Source: DASSYK01 sp036258315 (GTDB lineage Bacteria; Actinomycetota; Thermoleophilia; Solirubrobacterales; 70-9). Taken from it: 64,000 nt of DNA. Location: contig DATADX010000040.1 of the NCBI GenBank assembly GCA_036258315.1, forward strand, positions 1 through 64,000, in the 5' to 3' direction. A program made the position numbers and the translations under genes. Shown piece after piece: positions 1 through 7,854 of the stretch. The notes beneath the pieces are model-generated. The model had not been told where the DNA came from. It searched no databases and saw nothing but the letters and a program-made list of their open reading frames with translations. Position 1 is the stretch's first letter, and every line of letters starts with the position of its first letter.

Positions 1-303
1 GAGGGCGGTTGCGACGCCGTGGCCGAAGACGTCGCCGATCAGGGGCTCGAGCAGGCTGGCGATCGCCGGCTCGCCGAGGAACCCGATTGCGATCGAGGCC
101 AGGGTGATTCCGACCTGGCACGCGGCGACGTACTCGTCGACATGGTCCATCTGGTGCAGCGCGAGCCGGGCGCCGCGGACATCGTCGTCCGCAAGCTCCT
201 GCATGCGCGAGTGGCGCGAGCGGACAAGGGCAAACTCGGCAGCGACGAACATCCCGTTGACGAAGATCAACAGGACGACGAGGACAAGGAGCAGAGCCTC
301 CAT
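1..303 (-). CDS. CNNM (DUF21) transmembrane protein, HlyC/CorC family, 3'-truncated by window edge
   Basis: Only the first 101 codons are in the window; the gene runs off its left end. It opens with a long hydrophobic helix (EALLLVLVVLLIFVNG) followed by the family hallmark FVAAEFALVR and a charged amphipathic stretch, then a second hydrophobic segment around SIAIGFLGEPAI. This pattern is the N-terminal CNNM/DUF21 membrane domain of the HlyC/CorC family, whose members usually carry CBS domains further on and are linked to Mg2+/Co2+ homeostasis. The CBS and CorC parts are not visible, so transport function is inferred from family. ATG start at 303-301; a GAGGG-like site lies about 8 bases upstream. 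Confidence 0.8.
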   Translation of the reverse strand, partial: MEALLLVLVVLLIFVNGMFVAAEFALVRSRHSRMQELADDDVRGARLALHQMDHVDEYVAACQVGITLASIAIGFLGEPAIASLLEPLIGDVFGHGVATAL

Positions 304-406
304 TGCGATCAGCCCTCAACCCGCTCGGCCGGGGCTGAGCCGAGGTGGGAACCGGTACTCGAGGGGTCGTCGTCGTCGAACACTGGCGACCGACTCAGCC
401 TAGCAA

Positions 407-685
407 TCAGGCAAGCGCGTCGATCTTCCTCGCCAGCTCGAAGTCGTTGGCGGTCAGGGCTCCCTCCGCGTGGGTGCTCAGCGAGACCTGCACCTCGTTC
501 CACGAGATGCTCAGGTCGGGGTGATGGTTCATCTCCTCGGCGGGATTGACCAGCGAGTCGACGAACTTGACCGAGCCGACGAAGTCACCCCGGTCATAGG
601 ACTTCACGATCGCCTCCCCCTCCCTCTCCCAGCCCTCGAGCTCCGACAGCCTCTCGCCGATCTCCTCTTCGCTCAGCGTCGCCAT
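407..685 (-). CDS. 4a-hydroxytetrahydrobiopterin dehydratase (pterin-4a-carbinolamine dehydratase)
   Basis: A 92-residue protein, the usual length for the PCD/DCoH family. The conserved core is visible: NHHPDLSISWNEVQVSLSTH near residues 53-72, with the pterin-binding HH-P-D and the later L-STH, followed by the terminal LTANDFELARKIDAL. The enzyme dehydrates 4a-hydroxytetrahydropterin, recycling the cofactor of aromatic amino acid hydroxylases; in bacteria without such hydroxylases the role can be folate-linked or unknown. A strong AGGGGAGG site sits right before the ATG. The gene is divergent from the BtuF-like gene, with a 38-base shared upstream region. Confidence 0.9.
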   Translation of the reverse strand: MATLSEEEIGERLSELEGWEREGEAIVKSYDRGDFVGSVKFVDSLVNPAEEMNHHPDLSISWNEVQVSLSTHAEGALTANDFELARKIDALA

Positions 686-723
686 TTCCTCCCCTTTCCG
701 CAGTGACCTGACATATTCGAGGG

Positions 724-1635
724 GTGCGCATCGCCAGCCTCGTCCCCTCCGCCACGGAGATGCTATTCGCGCTCGGCCTCGATGACCAGGTGGTCGCGGT
801 CACCCACGAATGCGACTACCCGCCCCAGGCGGCGTCCCGCCCCCACCTGACCCGGAGCATCGTTCCCGAGGGCCTCGCGGCGGGGCAGATCGACGCGGCG
901 GTCCGTGAAGCGGTCGGCGCCGGGCGCGCCCTCTACGAGCTCGACGAGGTGGTGCTGCGTGAGCTGGACGTGGACCTGATCGCCACGCAGGCGGTCTGCG
1001 AGGTCTGCGCGGTCTCATCCGACGACGTCCGCGCGGTCGCGGCGCGACTCCCCTCCCGGCCCGAGGTTGTCTCGCTCGACCCCGGCAGCCTCGACGAGGT
1101 GCTCGCCGACCTCCCGCGGCTCGGTGAGGCGACCGGCGCCGCCGAGGCGGCGAACGCTCTGCGGGCGCGGCTCGACTCTCGTCTGGACGCGGTCCGGGAG
1201 AGGGTGGCGGGCGCCCCTGCCCCGCGCGTGCTGGCGCTCGAGTGGCTCGACCCGCCCTTCGTCGGAGGCCACTGGATCCCGGAGATGATCACGATCGCCG
1301 GCGGCGCCGACGCGATCGGGACCGCCGGTGCCAAGTCGCGCACCGCCGGCTGGGAGGAGCTGCGAGCAGCGAAGCCAGAGGTCGTCGTCGCGATGCCGTG
1401 CGGCTGGGACTCGGCCCGGGCCAGGCAGGAGGCGCTCGGGCACTGGGAGGAACTCGCGGACCTCGGCGCGGAGCGCGTGATTGCGGTGGACGCCGCCGCC
1501 TCGTTCTCCCGTCCCGGCCCGCGGTTGGTGGAGGGGACCGAGCTGCTCGCGCACCTCCTCCACCCGGATAGGGTTGAGCCGCCCGACGGTGTCAGCTTCG
1601 AGGAGGTCCGCCCGCATTATCTCGCGACGCGCTAG
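724..1635 (+). CDS. cobalamin-binding (BtuF-like) periplasmic-binding-fold protein without signal peptide
   Basis: 303 residues beginning MRIASLVPSATEMLFALGL, the signature start of BtuF-like cobalamin-binding proteins (PF01497 fold). Later blocks (a Cys pair in VCEVCAVSSDDV, WLDPPFVGGHWIPEM, GWEELRAAKPEVVVAMPCGW) match the soluble branch common in actinobacteria. There is no signal peptide or lipobox, so it probably acts in the cytosol rather than as an ABC-importer receptor, and no btuCD genes are adjacent. The GTG at 724 follows a GAGGG; no earlier in-frame start fits. Nine bases separate it from the next gene, so the two may share a transcript. Ligand identity is inferred from family only. 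Confidence 0.78.
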   Translation: MRIASLVPSATEMLFALGLDDQVVAVTHECDYPPQAASRPHLTRSIVPEGLAAGQIDAAVREAVGAGRALYELDEVVLRELDVDLIATQAVCEVCAVSSDDVRAVAARLPSRPEVVSLDPGSLDEVLADLPRLGEATGAAEAANALRARLDSRLDAVRERVAGAPAPRVLALEWLDPPFVGGHWIPEMITIAGGADAIGTAGAKSRTAGWEELRAAKPEVVVAMPCGWDSARARQEALGHWEELADLGAERVIAVDAAASFSRPGPRLVEGTELLAHLLHPDRVEPPDGVSFEEVRPHYLATR

Positions 1636-1644
1636 GAGCAAGGC

Positions 1645-2454
1645 GTGGGGATGAGCTGGGCCGAGCACTCGGTCGAGATCGAAGCCCCGATCGAGGTCTG
1701 CTTCGACGCGATCGTCGACTACGAGAGCTTCCCCGGCTGGCAGAACGCGGTCGACTCGGTCGAGGTGATCGACCGCCACGGCGACGGCCTCGGGCGCGAC
1801 GTGAGGCTGTTCGTCGACGCCAAGGTGCGCAAGATCGACTACGTGCTCCGCTACGGCTACGAGCGCCCGACCCAGATCGAATGGGACTTCGTCGAGGGCA
1901 ACGGGATGCGCGACGTCGACGGCATCTACACCTTCGAGCAGGTCGGCGAGAACCGTACGCGCGCCACCTACAAGCTCGGGGCCGACCCCGAGATCCCGCT
2001 CCCGGGTGTCGTCGCCCGCCGGGTTCACAAGCAGCTGGTGAAGCGCTCGGTCGAGGACCTGAAGGCGGAGGCGGAGCGCCGCGCGGCTGCAGCCGCGACG
2101 GGCGCCGCCGAGCCGCCCGCGGAGGCCGAGAAGCCGCAAGCGTCCCGGCGCGCCGCCGAGGCCGCGGCCCCGAGCGGAGACCGCTCCGCCGCCGCATCCG
2201 GCTGGGTGCCGAAGGCCGAGCGCGACCGGGTCGCCACGGCCGCCCGCTCCCAGCGGACCGGCGGCCGCTCCGGCGCGGTTCCGGATCTGTCCGGCGACGT
2301 CGCCGGCAGGGCGGCTTCCGCGGCCGGCGAGGCCGTGAGGACGGGGCGCGGGCTCGCGAAGGGCGCGCTGCGGCTTGGCCTCGAGCTCGGGCGGGACGCC
2401 GTCGACCGGGTCGACCGCGTGCTCAGCGGGCGCGGCGAGGACGAGCGCCGCTAG
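1645..2454 (+). CDS. SRPBCC (START-like/polyketide-cyclase) protein with long Ala-rich tail
   Basis: Residues 1-140 form a helix-grip SRPBCC domain: SVEIEAPIEVCFDAIVDYESFPGWQ at the start, YTFEQVGENRTRATYKL in the middle, and a terminal helix RRVHKQLVKRSVEDLK. Such domains bind hydrophobic ligands; the COQ10-like subgroup often carries a C-terminal helix of this kind. Residues 145-269 are Ala/Arg/Gly-rich low complexity ending in an amphipathic stretch (GALRLGLELGRDAVDRVDRVL), which may contact membrane or protein. GTG start at 1645 with AGGAG 7 bases upstream. Its last 4 bases overlap the end of the convergent rhomboid gene. Ligand unknown. Confidence 0.72.
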   Translation: MGMSWAEHSVEIEAPIEVCFDAIVDYESFPGWQNAVDSVEVIDRHGDGLGRDVRLFVDAKVRKIDYVLRYGYERPTQIEWDFVEGNGMRDVDGIYTFEQVGENRTRATYKLGADPEIPLPGVVARRVHKQLVKRSVEDLKAEAERRAAAAATGAAEPPAEAEKPQASRRAAEAAAPSGDRSAAASGWVPKAERDRVATAARSQRTGGRSGAVPDLSGDVAGRAASAAGEAVRTGRGLAKGALRLGLELGRDAVDRVDRVLSGRGEDERR

Positions 2455-3353
2455 GCCGCCAGCCCGGTGCTCTCGGCGCCGGCGACGATCAGGGCTCCGG
2501 CGACGGAGGCGACGGCGATTGCGAGGATCCCCGCCACCTCGATCAGCTTCGCGGTCGTGCCGCCGGCGCGCCGCTCGGCGTAGGCGACCGCGAGCGCGGC
2601 GAGGGCTCCGCCGATCAGCCCGCCGATGTGGCCCCCGATCGAGATCCCCGGGATCGAGAACGTGAAGACCAGGTTGAGCACGACGAACAGGCCGATCTGG
2701 GAGGCGACCTGGTCGACGCCGCGCTGGCGGGCGATCACGAACGCCGCCCCCATCAGCCCGAAGATCGCGCCGCTCGCGCCGACCGTGACCTGATCGGGAT
2801 CCGAGAGGAGGAGGGCGCCGAGCGAGCCGGCGAGCAGCGCCGCGAAGTAGATGCCGAGGAAGCGCGGCGTCCCGATCGCGGGCTCGAGCAGGCTCCCGAG
2901 GAAGTAGAGGGCGAACATGTTCAGGAGCAGGTGGAACGGGCCGGCGTGCAGGAAGGCGCTGGTGACGATCCGCCAGACCTCGCCGCCGTCGGAGACGATC
3001 GCCGTGTTCTCGATCCCGCAGATGCCGCCGTCACCGATCGCATTCGCGCACAGCCCGCCGTCGGCGATCAGGTCCCCACCTCCGCCGATCGAGCCGGAGC
3101 CGCCCCCGCTCATCAGCTCGGCCAGGAGAACGATCGCGTTGATCGCGATCAGCACAAAGGTCGCGATCGGGGTCCCGGCGCCGACGCCCGCGGCGACCGA
3201 GGCCGCCGTGCGGACCCGCGTCCGCTGGTTGGCGCACTCTGGGCAGCGCATCCCGACCGGGGTCGAGGTCATGCACTCAGGGCAGATCGGGCGCCCGCAG
3301 TGCGAGCACGAGACGCCCGTCTCGCGGTTGGGGTGCCGGTAGCAGGTAGCCAT
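2451..3353 (-). CDS. rhomboid-family intramembrane serine protease with N-terminal zinc ribbon
   Basis: 300 residues. Residues 4-40 hold a B-box-like cysteine cluster (CYRH, CSHCGRPICPEC, MRCPEC) expected to bind zinc in the cytosol. The membrane core contains the rhomboid fold: HLLLNMFALYFLG (H141, N145), the catalytic serine in GASGAIFG (about S194) and the catalytic histidine in GGHIGG (about H242), so the Ser-His dyad is intact. A Gly/Ser-rich loop (about 82-95) follows the first helix. It lies 50 bases downstream of the anti-sigma factor on the same strand, so it could be co-transcribed with, and could act on, that membrane anti-sigma. This substrate link is inference. Confidence 0.88.
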   Translation of the reverse strand: MATCYRHPNRETGVSCSHCGRPICPECMTSTPVGMRCPECANQRTRVRTAASVAAGVGAGTPIATFVLIAINAIVLLAELMSGGGSGSIGGGGDLIADGGLCANAIGDGGICGIENTAIVSDGGEVWRIVTSAFLHAGPFHLLLNMFALYFLGSLLEPAIGTPRFLGIYFAALLAGSLGALLLSDPDQVTVGASGAIFGLMGAAFVIARQRGVDQVASQIGLFVVLNLVFTFSIPGISIGGHIGGLIGGALAALAVAYAERRAGGTTAKLIEVAGILAIAVASVAGALIVAGAESTGLAA

Positions 3354-3403
3354 CGCGGCCCGTCAGCCTACGGCGCGCGGCCACTCGGGCGACGCGAGGC
3401 GGA

Positions 3404-4090
3404 TCAGTTGAGGGTCGCGTCCAGCACCGACGGCAGCGTCGGCCGGGTCGCGCCGGGGCGGGCCTCGCGTGTGACCGCCACGGCTTCGGCTCCGGCTGCA
3501 GCCTCGGGGACGGCCGCCGTCGCCGTGCCATCGTCGTCCGGCACGAACGCCGCCGAGGGAGTCGCCACGCCGCCCTTCGCGACCCATACCTGGTAGACGC
3601 CGCCCTTCGAGACCGGGGGCAACCCGTACACGTGCAGCGTCGCCTGGTCACCCTGAACCACGAGAGATCCGCCCGCGCCGGGCATCTCCGCGGTCACGGG
3701 GACGGTGGTCGCCCTGTCGCCTTCGTCGTCGCCCGCGACGAGATAGCCGGCGAGGGCGGCGATCGCGACGGCGGCCACGGCCAGCCCTGTCGCCGGGCGC
3801 AGCAGCAGCAGCCCGCGGAGGCGAGCCGGCCGCGACCGCCCCCGGGACGCAGCTGGCTCAGGCGCAGCGGCCTCCTCGTTGACGACCGCCATCAGGCGCT
3901 CGCGCAGGCCCTGGGGCGGCTCGCGCTGCTCGACCGACTCGGCGAGCACACCGACGGCGGGTGCGAGCGAGCGCAGCTCGCGCTCGCAGCTCGCACATTC
4001 GGCGCAGTGGGCCGCGACCTCCCGCTCCTCGGCGGAATCGAGGGCGCCGAGGGCGTGCGCGGTCAGGTCCTCGCGGCTGGGGTGGCTCAT
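3404..4090 (-). CDS. RskA-type transmembrane anti-sigma factor
   Basis: 228 residues. The N-terminal cytosolic half has the zinc anti-sigma motif H28-x3-C32-x2-C35 (HCAECASC). One membrane helix (about 99-118, TGLAVAAVAIAALAGYLVAG) leads to an outer domain with GGVYQVWVAKGG and VPDDDGTATAAV, the pattern of the RskA C-terminal domain. It should hold the adjacent sigma factor inactive until released by proteolysis. The start codon overlaps the sigma gene's stop by 4 bases, so translation is probably coupled. Family anti-sigmas are degraded through site-1/site-2 cleavage; here a rhomboid protease gene follows directly. Confidence 0.87.
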   Translation of the reverse strand: MSHPSREDLTAHALGALDSAEEREVAAHCAECASCERELRSLAPAVGVLAESVEQREPPQGLRERLMAVVNEEAAAPEPAASRGRSRPARLRGLLLLRPATGLAVAAVAIAALAGYLVAGDDEGDRATTVPVTAEMPGAGGSLVVQGDQATLHVYGLPPVSKGGVYQVWVAKGGVATPSAAFVPDDDGTATAAVPEAAAGAEAVAVTREARPGATRPTLPSVLDATLN

Positions 4091-4668
4091 GGCTGCACCA
4101 CCCCCTTCGCCAGCGCGGACCTGACCTTGTCCATCCCCAGCCGCATCCTGCCCTTGATCGTGCCGAGCGGCTCGTTCAGCATCGCGGCGATCTCGGAGTG
4201 GCTGAAGCCGCCGAAGAAAGCGAGCTGGATCACACGAGACTGGTCGTCAGGCAGCTCGTCGAGGGCCCCGCGGACCTCGCGCGCGGTCTCGCGCCGCAGC
4301 GCCTCCACCTCGGTCAGCTGGGCGGCGGGCTCGCTCTCCAGCTGCTCGGCCGAGTCGAGGGCGAGCTTCGGCGCGCGGCCGGAATGGCGGCGCAGTTGAT
4401 CGATCGCGCGGTTCCGCACGATCCCGAGCGTCCACCCGCGAACGCTGCCGCGGGCGCGGTCGAAGCGGGCACCGCTGCGCCAGATCGAGAGCAGCGCCTC
4501 CTGCGTCACGTCCTCGGCCGCCTGGCGGTCCCCGACGATGCGGTAAGCAAGCGAGTAGGCGGCACCACCGTGGCGATCGTAGAAGACCTCGAATGCCGCA
4601 GCGTTCTTCGCCCCGAGCAGAGGCATCAGGTCCTCGTCGGCGAGCCGTTGCAGCTCAGCCTTGTTCAC
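4087..4668 (-). CDS. ECF RNA polymerase sigma factor, SigK-like (ECF19-type)
   Basis: 193 residues with sigma region 2 (FEVFYDRHGGAAYSLAYRIVGDRQAAEDVTQEALLSIWR) and region 4 (ALDELPDDQSRVIQLAFFGGFSHSEIAAMLNEPLGTIKGRMRLGMDKVR). Pairing with an RskA-domain anti-sigma is the arrangement known for the SigK family. The GTG start at 4668 lies just after a G/C-rich GGGGCCCCCGG stretch with no strong ribosome site. It heads a likely minus-strand unit sigma/anti-sigma/rhomboid. The signal sensed is not evident from sequence. Confidence 0.88.
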   Translation of the reverse strand: MNKAELQRLADEDLMPLLGAKNAAAFEVFYDRHGGAAYSLAYRIVGDRQAAEDVTQEALLSIWRSGARFDRARGSVRGWTLGIVRNRAIDQLRRHSGRAPKLALDSAEQLESEPAAQLTEVEALRRETAREVRGALDELPDDQSRVIQLAFFGGFSHSEIAAMLNEPLGTIKGRMRLGMDKVRSALAKGVVQP

Positions 4669-4768
4669 CCGGGGGCCCCATGATCCAATTGGTCCGCGCC
4701 CACGCTAATGCCTACGACCGACCCAGCGATACGGATCAGCTGGGGCTCCCACGAAGGAGGTGCCACGG

Positions 4769-5212
4769 ATGGAAGCGTCAAGTCCCGCCCGCCTCTACTG
4801 CCTGCTGGTGGGCGGCGTGCTCGTGATCGCGGGGATCATCGGCTTCTTCTATGAAGCCAGCTTCGCGGCCGGCGACGAGGTCGTGGCCGACGACGTGTTC
4901 GGGATCCTCGCCGTCAACGGCTGGCACAACCTCGTTCACATCGCGATCGGAGCGCTGCTGCTGCTGGCGGCCGGAGGAGCGGCGCGGAGCGCCGCCTTGT
5001 TCGTCGGCGCCCTCTACCTCGTGCTCGCGATCCTCGGGTTCATCGCGACCGGCGACAACGGAATCGGCTTCGTCGCCGAGAACGGGGTCCTGATCGACCT
5101 CGTGCCGGTCAACAACGAGGACAACTGGCTGCACGTGATCCTCGGCGTCACCGGGATCCTGGCCGGCCTCGCGAGCGGCCGCAAGGTGCCCGCGGTCGCC
5201 CCCTCGACCTAG
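4769..5212 (+). CDS. DUF4383-type four-helix membrane protein
   Basis: 147 residues with four hydrophobic helices: LVGGVLVIAGIIGFFY, HNLVHIAIGALLLLAAG, AALFVGALYLVLAILGFI and HVILGVTGILAGLASG. The repeated NGWHNLVHI and NWLHVILG patterns place histidines at helix starts, typical of DUF4383 proteins of actinobacteria, whose function is unknown. An in-frame GTG exists at 4760, but the ribosome site AAGGAGG spans 4754-4760, so the ATG at 4769 (8-base spacing) is the start. It stands alone between minus-strand sigma-factor genes and ends one base before the convergent next gene. Confidence 0.8.
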   Translation: MEASSPARLYCLLVGGVLVIAGIIGFFYEASFAAGDEVVADDVFGILAVNGWHNLVHIAIGALLLLAAGGAARSAALFVGALYLVLAILGFIATGDNGIGFVAENGVLIDLVPVNNEDNWLHVILGVTGILAGLASGRKVPAVAPST

Positions 5213-5213
5213 G

Positions 5214-5564
5214 TCAGGGCAGCCGGGACCGCAGGGACTCGGCGAGCGCGGAGGCGCCGTGGGGGCGGCGCCTCCGCCGCAGCTCGATCAGCACGAGCGC
5301 CCCGCCGGCGACCCCGCCCGCGGCGGCCGCGACGGCCGGGCGCACCCAGTTGCGTGGGTCGCGAAGCGCCCTCAGCTCAGAATCCGACAGCTCCTCGGCC
5401 CAGGCCGAGAGCTCCTCGGCGGCCGCCTCGGTGACCGCGCTGAGCGTGTCCTCGACGCGATCGGGCAGGCTCTCGGGCGGCTCGATCGGCCGCAGCGCCG
5501 AGCGCAGCAGCTCCTCGACCTCGCTGCGCGGGCCCTGGGGTTGCGACTGCTCATTCATCGTCAC
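5214..5564 (-). CDS. small membrane protein encoded with an ECF sigma factor (possible anti-sigma)
   Basis: 116 residues. The first 75 are acidic, helical and predicted cytosolic (EVEELLRSALRPIEPPESLPDRVEDTLSAVTEAAAEELSAW). One membrane segment follows (VRPAVAAAAGGVAGGALVLIEL), then a basic RRRRRP stop-transfer and a short tail. It overlaps the sigma gene by 14 bases, strong evidence for coupling. No HxxxCxxC zinc motif is present, so it is not a standard ZAS anti-sigma. A regulatory role toward the sigma factor is inferred only from gene order and from the cytosolic domain plus anchor design. Confidence 0.7.
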   Translation of the reverse strand: MTMNEQSQPQGPRSEVEELLRSALRPIEPPESLPDRVEDTLSAVTEAAAEELSAWAEELSDSELRALRDPRNWVRPAVAAAAGGVAGGALVLIELRRRRRPHGASALAESLRSRLP

Positions 5565-6105
5565 CCAGCTCCTGTTCGAGCTGCTTGATCGCCCGGTGGA
5601 TCAGGACCTTGGTGGCGCCGTCGGTGCGCCCCAGGGCCCGGGCGATCTCGCGGTTGTCCATGCCGAGCGCGAAGCGCATGATCAGCGCCTCCCGCCGGTC
5701 GTCGGGCAGGTGCTCCAGGTTCTCGATGACGCGCTGCAGCTCCTCACGGCCCTCGACGATCCGCTCGGTCCCGTGCGGCGCGGCGATCGGGTCGGTCTCC
5801 TCGAGCACCTTCTGCGGGCGCCGGGCGCGGTCGCGGTGGTAGTTGGAGGCGAGGTTGTGCGCGATCCGGATGAGCCACGGGCGAAGCGGGCGGCCGTTCG
5901 ACTCCCGGCGGGCCCGCTCGAAGTGACGATAGGCCTGGAGAAATGCCTGCTCCGTGAGGTCCTCGGCGTCGTGGTGGTTGCCGACCCGGTAGTAGGAGTA
6001 GGAGTAGACGTCACGCAGGTGGTCGCGGTAGAGCTGCTCGAAAGCGCGGTCGAGCTCGGCCTTGTCGGCGCCGTCGGGGACAGATGTCTGCGCGCCGTCA
6101 GCCAC
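5551..6105 (-). CDS. ECF RNA polymerase sigma factor
   Basis: 184 residues. Region 2 is FEQLYRDHLRDVYSYSYYRVGNHHDAEDLTEQAFLQAYRHFER; a linker with WLIRIAHNLASNYHRDR closes it, and region 4 is LPDDRREALIMRFALGMDNREIARALGRTDGATKVLIHRAIKQL. There is no C-terminal extension, so it is a two-domain ECF protein. It starts 19 bases after the PlsC-GpsA gene ends and overlaps the small membrane protein gene at its 3' end, so lipid enzyme, sigma factor and membrane protein may be one operon. A membrane-stress role would fit that order, but the sequence does not prove it. Confidence 0.9.
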   Translation of the reverse strand: MADGAQTSVPDGADKAELDRAFEQLYRDHLRDVYSYSYYRVGNHHDAEDLTEQAFLQAYRHFERARRESNGRPLRPWLIRIAHNLASNYHRDRARRPQKVLEETDPIAAPHGTERIVEGREELQRVIENLEHLPDDRREALIMRFALGMDNREIARALGRTDGATKVLIHRAIKQLEQELGDDE

Positions 6106-6124
6106 GGACCAAGGCTACCCCTCC

Positions 6125-7792
6125 TCATGCCGCCTCCCTGCGTGCCCGCTCCGCGCGGCGCAAACCCGCCATCCACTCGCCGGGCGAGATCTCGGCTGCC
6201 ATCAGCCTCGCGAGCCCGTCGATCCCAGGGGCGTCGATGCCCGCGTTCGTCAGGGTGGTCGCGATCAGGGGCACGGAGTCGAGGCTTTCCGAGGCCTGGC
6301 CGATGATCGCGGGGATCTGCTCGACGGGGGTGCCCCGGCCGAGCAGCTCGCCGGCGCGGCGGTTGCGCGAACCGGGGGCGAGGATCGTCGCCGTCAGGTC
6401 GCCGATCCCGGCCAGCCCCGAGAAGGTCTCGATCCCGCCGCCGCGCAGCTGCGCGTACTCCATGCACTCCCGCCAGACCTCGGCGGTCGCGATCCCCGCC
6501 GCGTTCATCCCGTGCGGAACCGCGGCGGCAGCCGCCATCGCCGCGGCGTTCTTGGCGACGCCGGCCATCTCGACGCCGGCGACGTCGCTGGTCCGCTCGC
6601 AGACCAGGCCGGCCTCGTCGAACACCTCGCCGAGCTGTGCGCGCAGGTCGGCGTCGTCGCTGCCGAGCACGAGTGCGGCCGTGCCGGACACGGCCTCCTT
6701 TGCGTGGGCCGGCCCGCCCAGGCAGGCGATCGCCCGCGCGCGGACCCGCTCGGCCACGTACTCGGAGGGGAGGGCGCCCATCGGCGCGACGAGGCCCTTG
6801 CTCAGCATCAGCACCGCGGTCCGCTGGCCGACGCGGTCGCCGATCGCCCCCACCGCCGCGGGCAGGCCCTTCGACGGGACCCCGAGGCAGACGAGGTCCA
6901 TCCCGGCCAGCTCGATCTCGGAGGCGCGCTTGACCTGGATGCTGTCCGGTAGCTGGATGCCGGGCAGATAGCGCTCGTTGGTGCGCCTCTCTGCGATCTC
7001 CGCAGCCTGCTCCTCCGTGCGGCAGCCGAGCTGGACCTCGAGCCCGCCCCGCGCGAGCAGCACGGCGACGGCGGTTCCCCAGCTCCCGGCGCCGATCACC
7101 GCCGCCTTGCGGAGCGGCGGCAGGCCGCCGAGCCATTCCCACTGAAGCTCGATCACCGGCCAGATTCGGGCTCCGACCGAGTTCGCGAGCTGGGGCGAGG
7201 GATCGTCCGTTCGCGGGAACGTGAGGGCCCGGCCGGCGCGCACCCTGACCTTGCGCGGGCGGATTCGCCAGCCGTCGCGGATCCGCTCTGTCCCGTGCAC
7301 GGCGACCGGAAGCACGGCGGCGCCCGTCTCGAGCGCCAGCCGCCCGAAGCCGCGCTTGGGGCGGCCGAGCGAGCCGGTGCGGATCCGGGTGCCCTCCGGG
7401 AAGATGCAGATCGCGCCGCTGCGATCGAGCACGCCGCGGGAGGTGATCAGGGTCTCCTCGTCGGACTGGCCGCGGCGCACCGGGTAGGCGCCGAGCCGGT
7501 TCAGGATCCAGCCCTGCCAGCGCGGCTCGAACAGCTCCACCTTGGCGACGTAATGGAGGGGCCGGCGCCCGGGCAGGGTGGCGCCGATCACGAACGGGTC
7601 GAGGAAGCTGCGGTGGTTGGAGGCGACGATCAGCGGCCCGTGCACCTTGGCGTGCTCGCGGCCGATCCGCGACAGGCGGAAGTAGACGAGGAGGAACGGC
7701 TGCAGGACCAGCCGCGCGACCACGTACATCAACCAGTTCACCCCGTGCTCCCGCGTGAAGCGGTGGTAGCTGAGCAGCCTCTCCTCGTCCAT
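6125..7792 (-). CDS. fused 1-acylglycerol-3-phosphate acyltransferase / glycerol-3-phosphate dehydrogenase (PlsC-GpsA)
   Basis: A 555-residue two-enzyme fusion. Residues 1-215 are a PlsC acyltransferase: SNHRSFLDP with the catalytic H60-x4-D65, then FPEGTR (131-136). From about 228 an NAD(P)-dependent glycerol-3-phosphate dehydrogenase begins with the Rossmann motif GAGSWGTA, followed by LSKGL, GGPAHAKE, the catalytic-lysine block GVAKNAAA and GLAGIGDLTAT. GpsA makes glycerol-3-phosphate and PlsC acylates lysophosphatidate, two steps of phospholipid synthesis normally on separate chains (a PlsB/PlsY step lies between). No stop or ribosome site lies between the halves. Weak ribosome site at the ATG start. 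Confidence 0.92.
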   Translation of the reverse strand: MDEERLLSYHRFTREHGVNWLMYVVARLVLQPFLLVYFRLSRIGREHAKVHGPLIVASNHRSFLDPFVIGATLPGRRPLHYVAKVELFEPRWQGWILNRLGAYPVRRGQSDEETLITSRGVLDRSGAICIFPEGTRIRTGSLGRPKRGFGRLALETGAAVLPVAVHGTERIRDGWRIRPRKVRVRAGRALTFPRTDDPSPQLANSVGARIWPVIELQWEWLGGLPPLRKAAVIGAGSWGTAVAVLLARGGLEVQLGCRTEEQAAEIAERRTNERYLPGIQLPDSIQVKRASEIELAGMDLVCLGVPSKGLPAAVGAIGDRVGQRTAVLMLSKGLVAPMGALPSEYVAERVRARAIACLGGPAHAKEAVSGTAALVLGSDDADLRAQLGEVFDEAGLVCERTSDVAGVEMAGVAKNAAAMAAAAAVPHGMNAAGIATAEVWRECMEYAQLRGGGIETFSGLAGIGDLTATILAPGSRNRRAGELLGRGTPVEQIPAIIGQASESLDSVPLIATTLTNAGIDAPGIDGLARLMAAEISPGEWMAGLRRAERARREAA

Positions 7793-7854
7793 CGCCTAGA
7801 TGGACAACACGGGGGCGCCCGGCCAGTTACAGGGCGCTGCCGGGCCCTCGGCGC

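Noticed and set aside
4760..4768. GTG 4760 as start of the DUF4383 protein
   Set aside because: It overlaps the ribosome site AAGGAGG; the ATG at 4769 has proper spacing.
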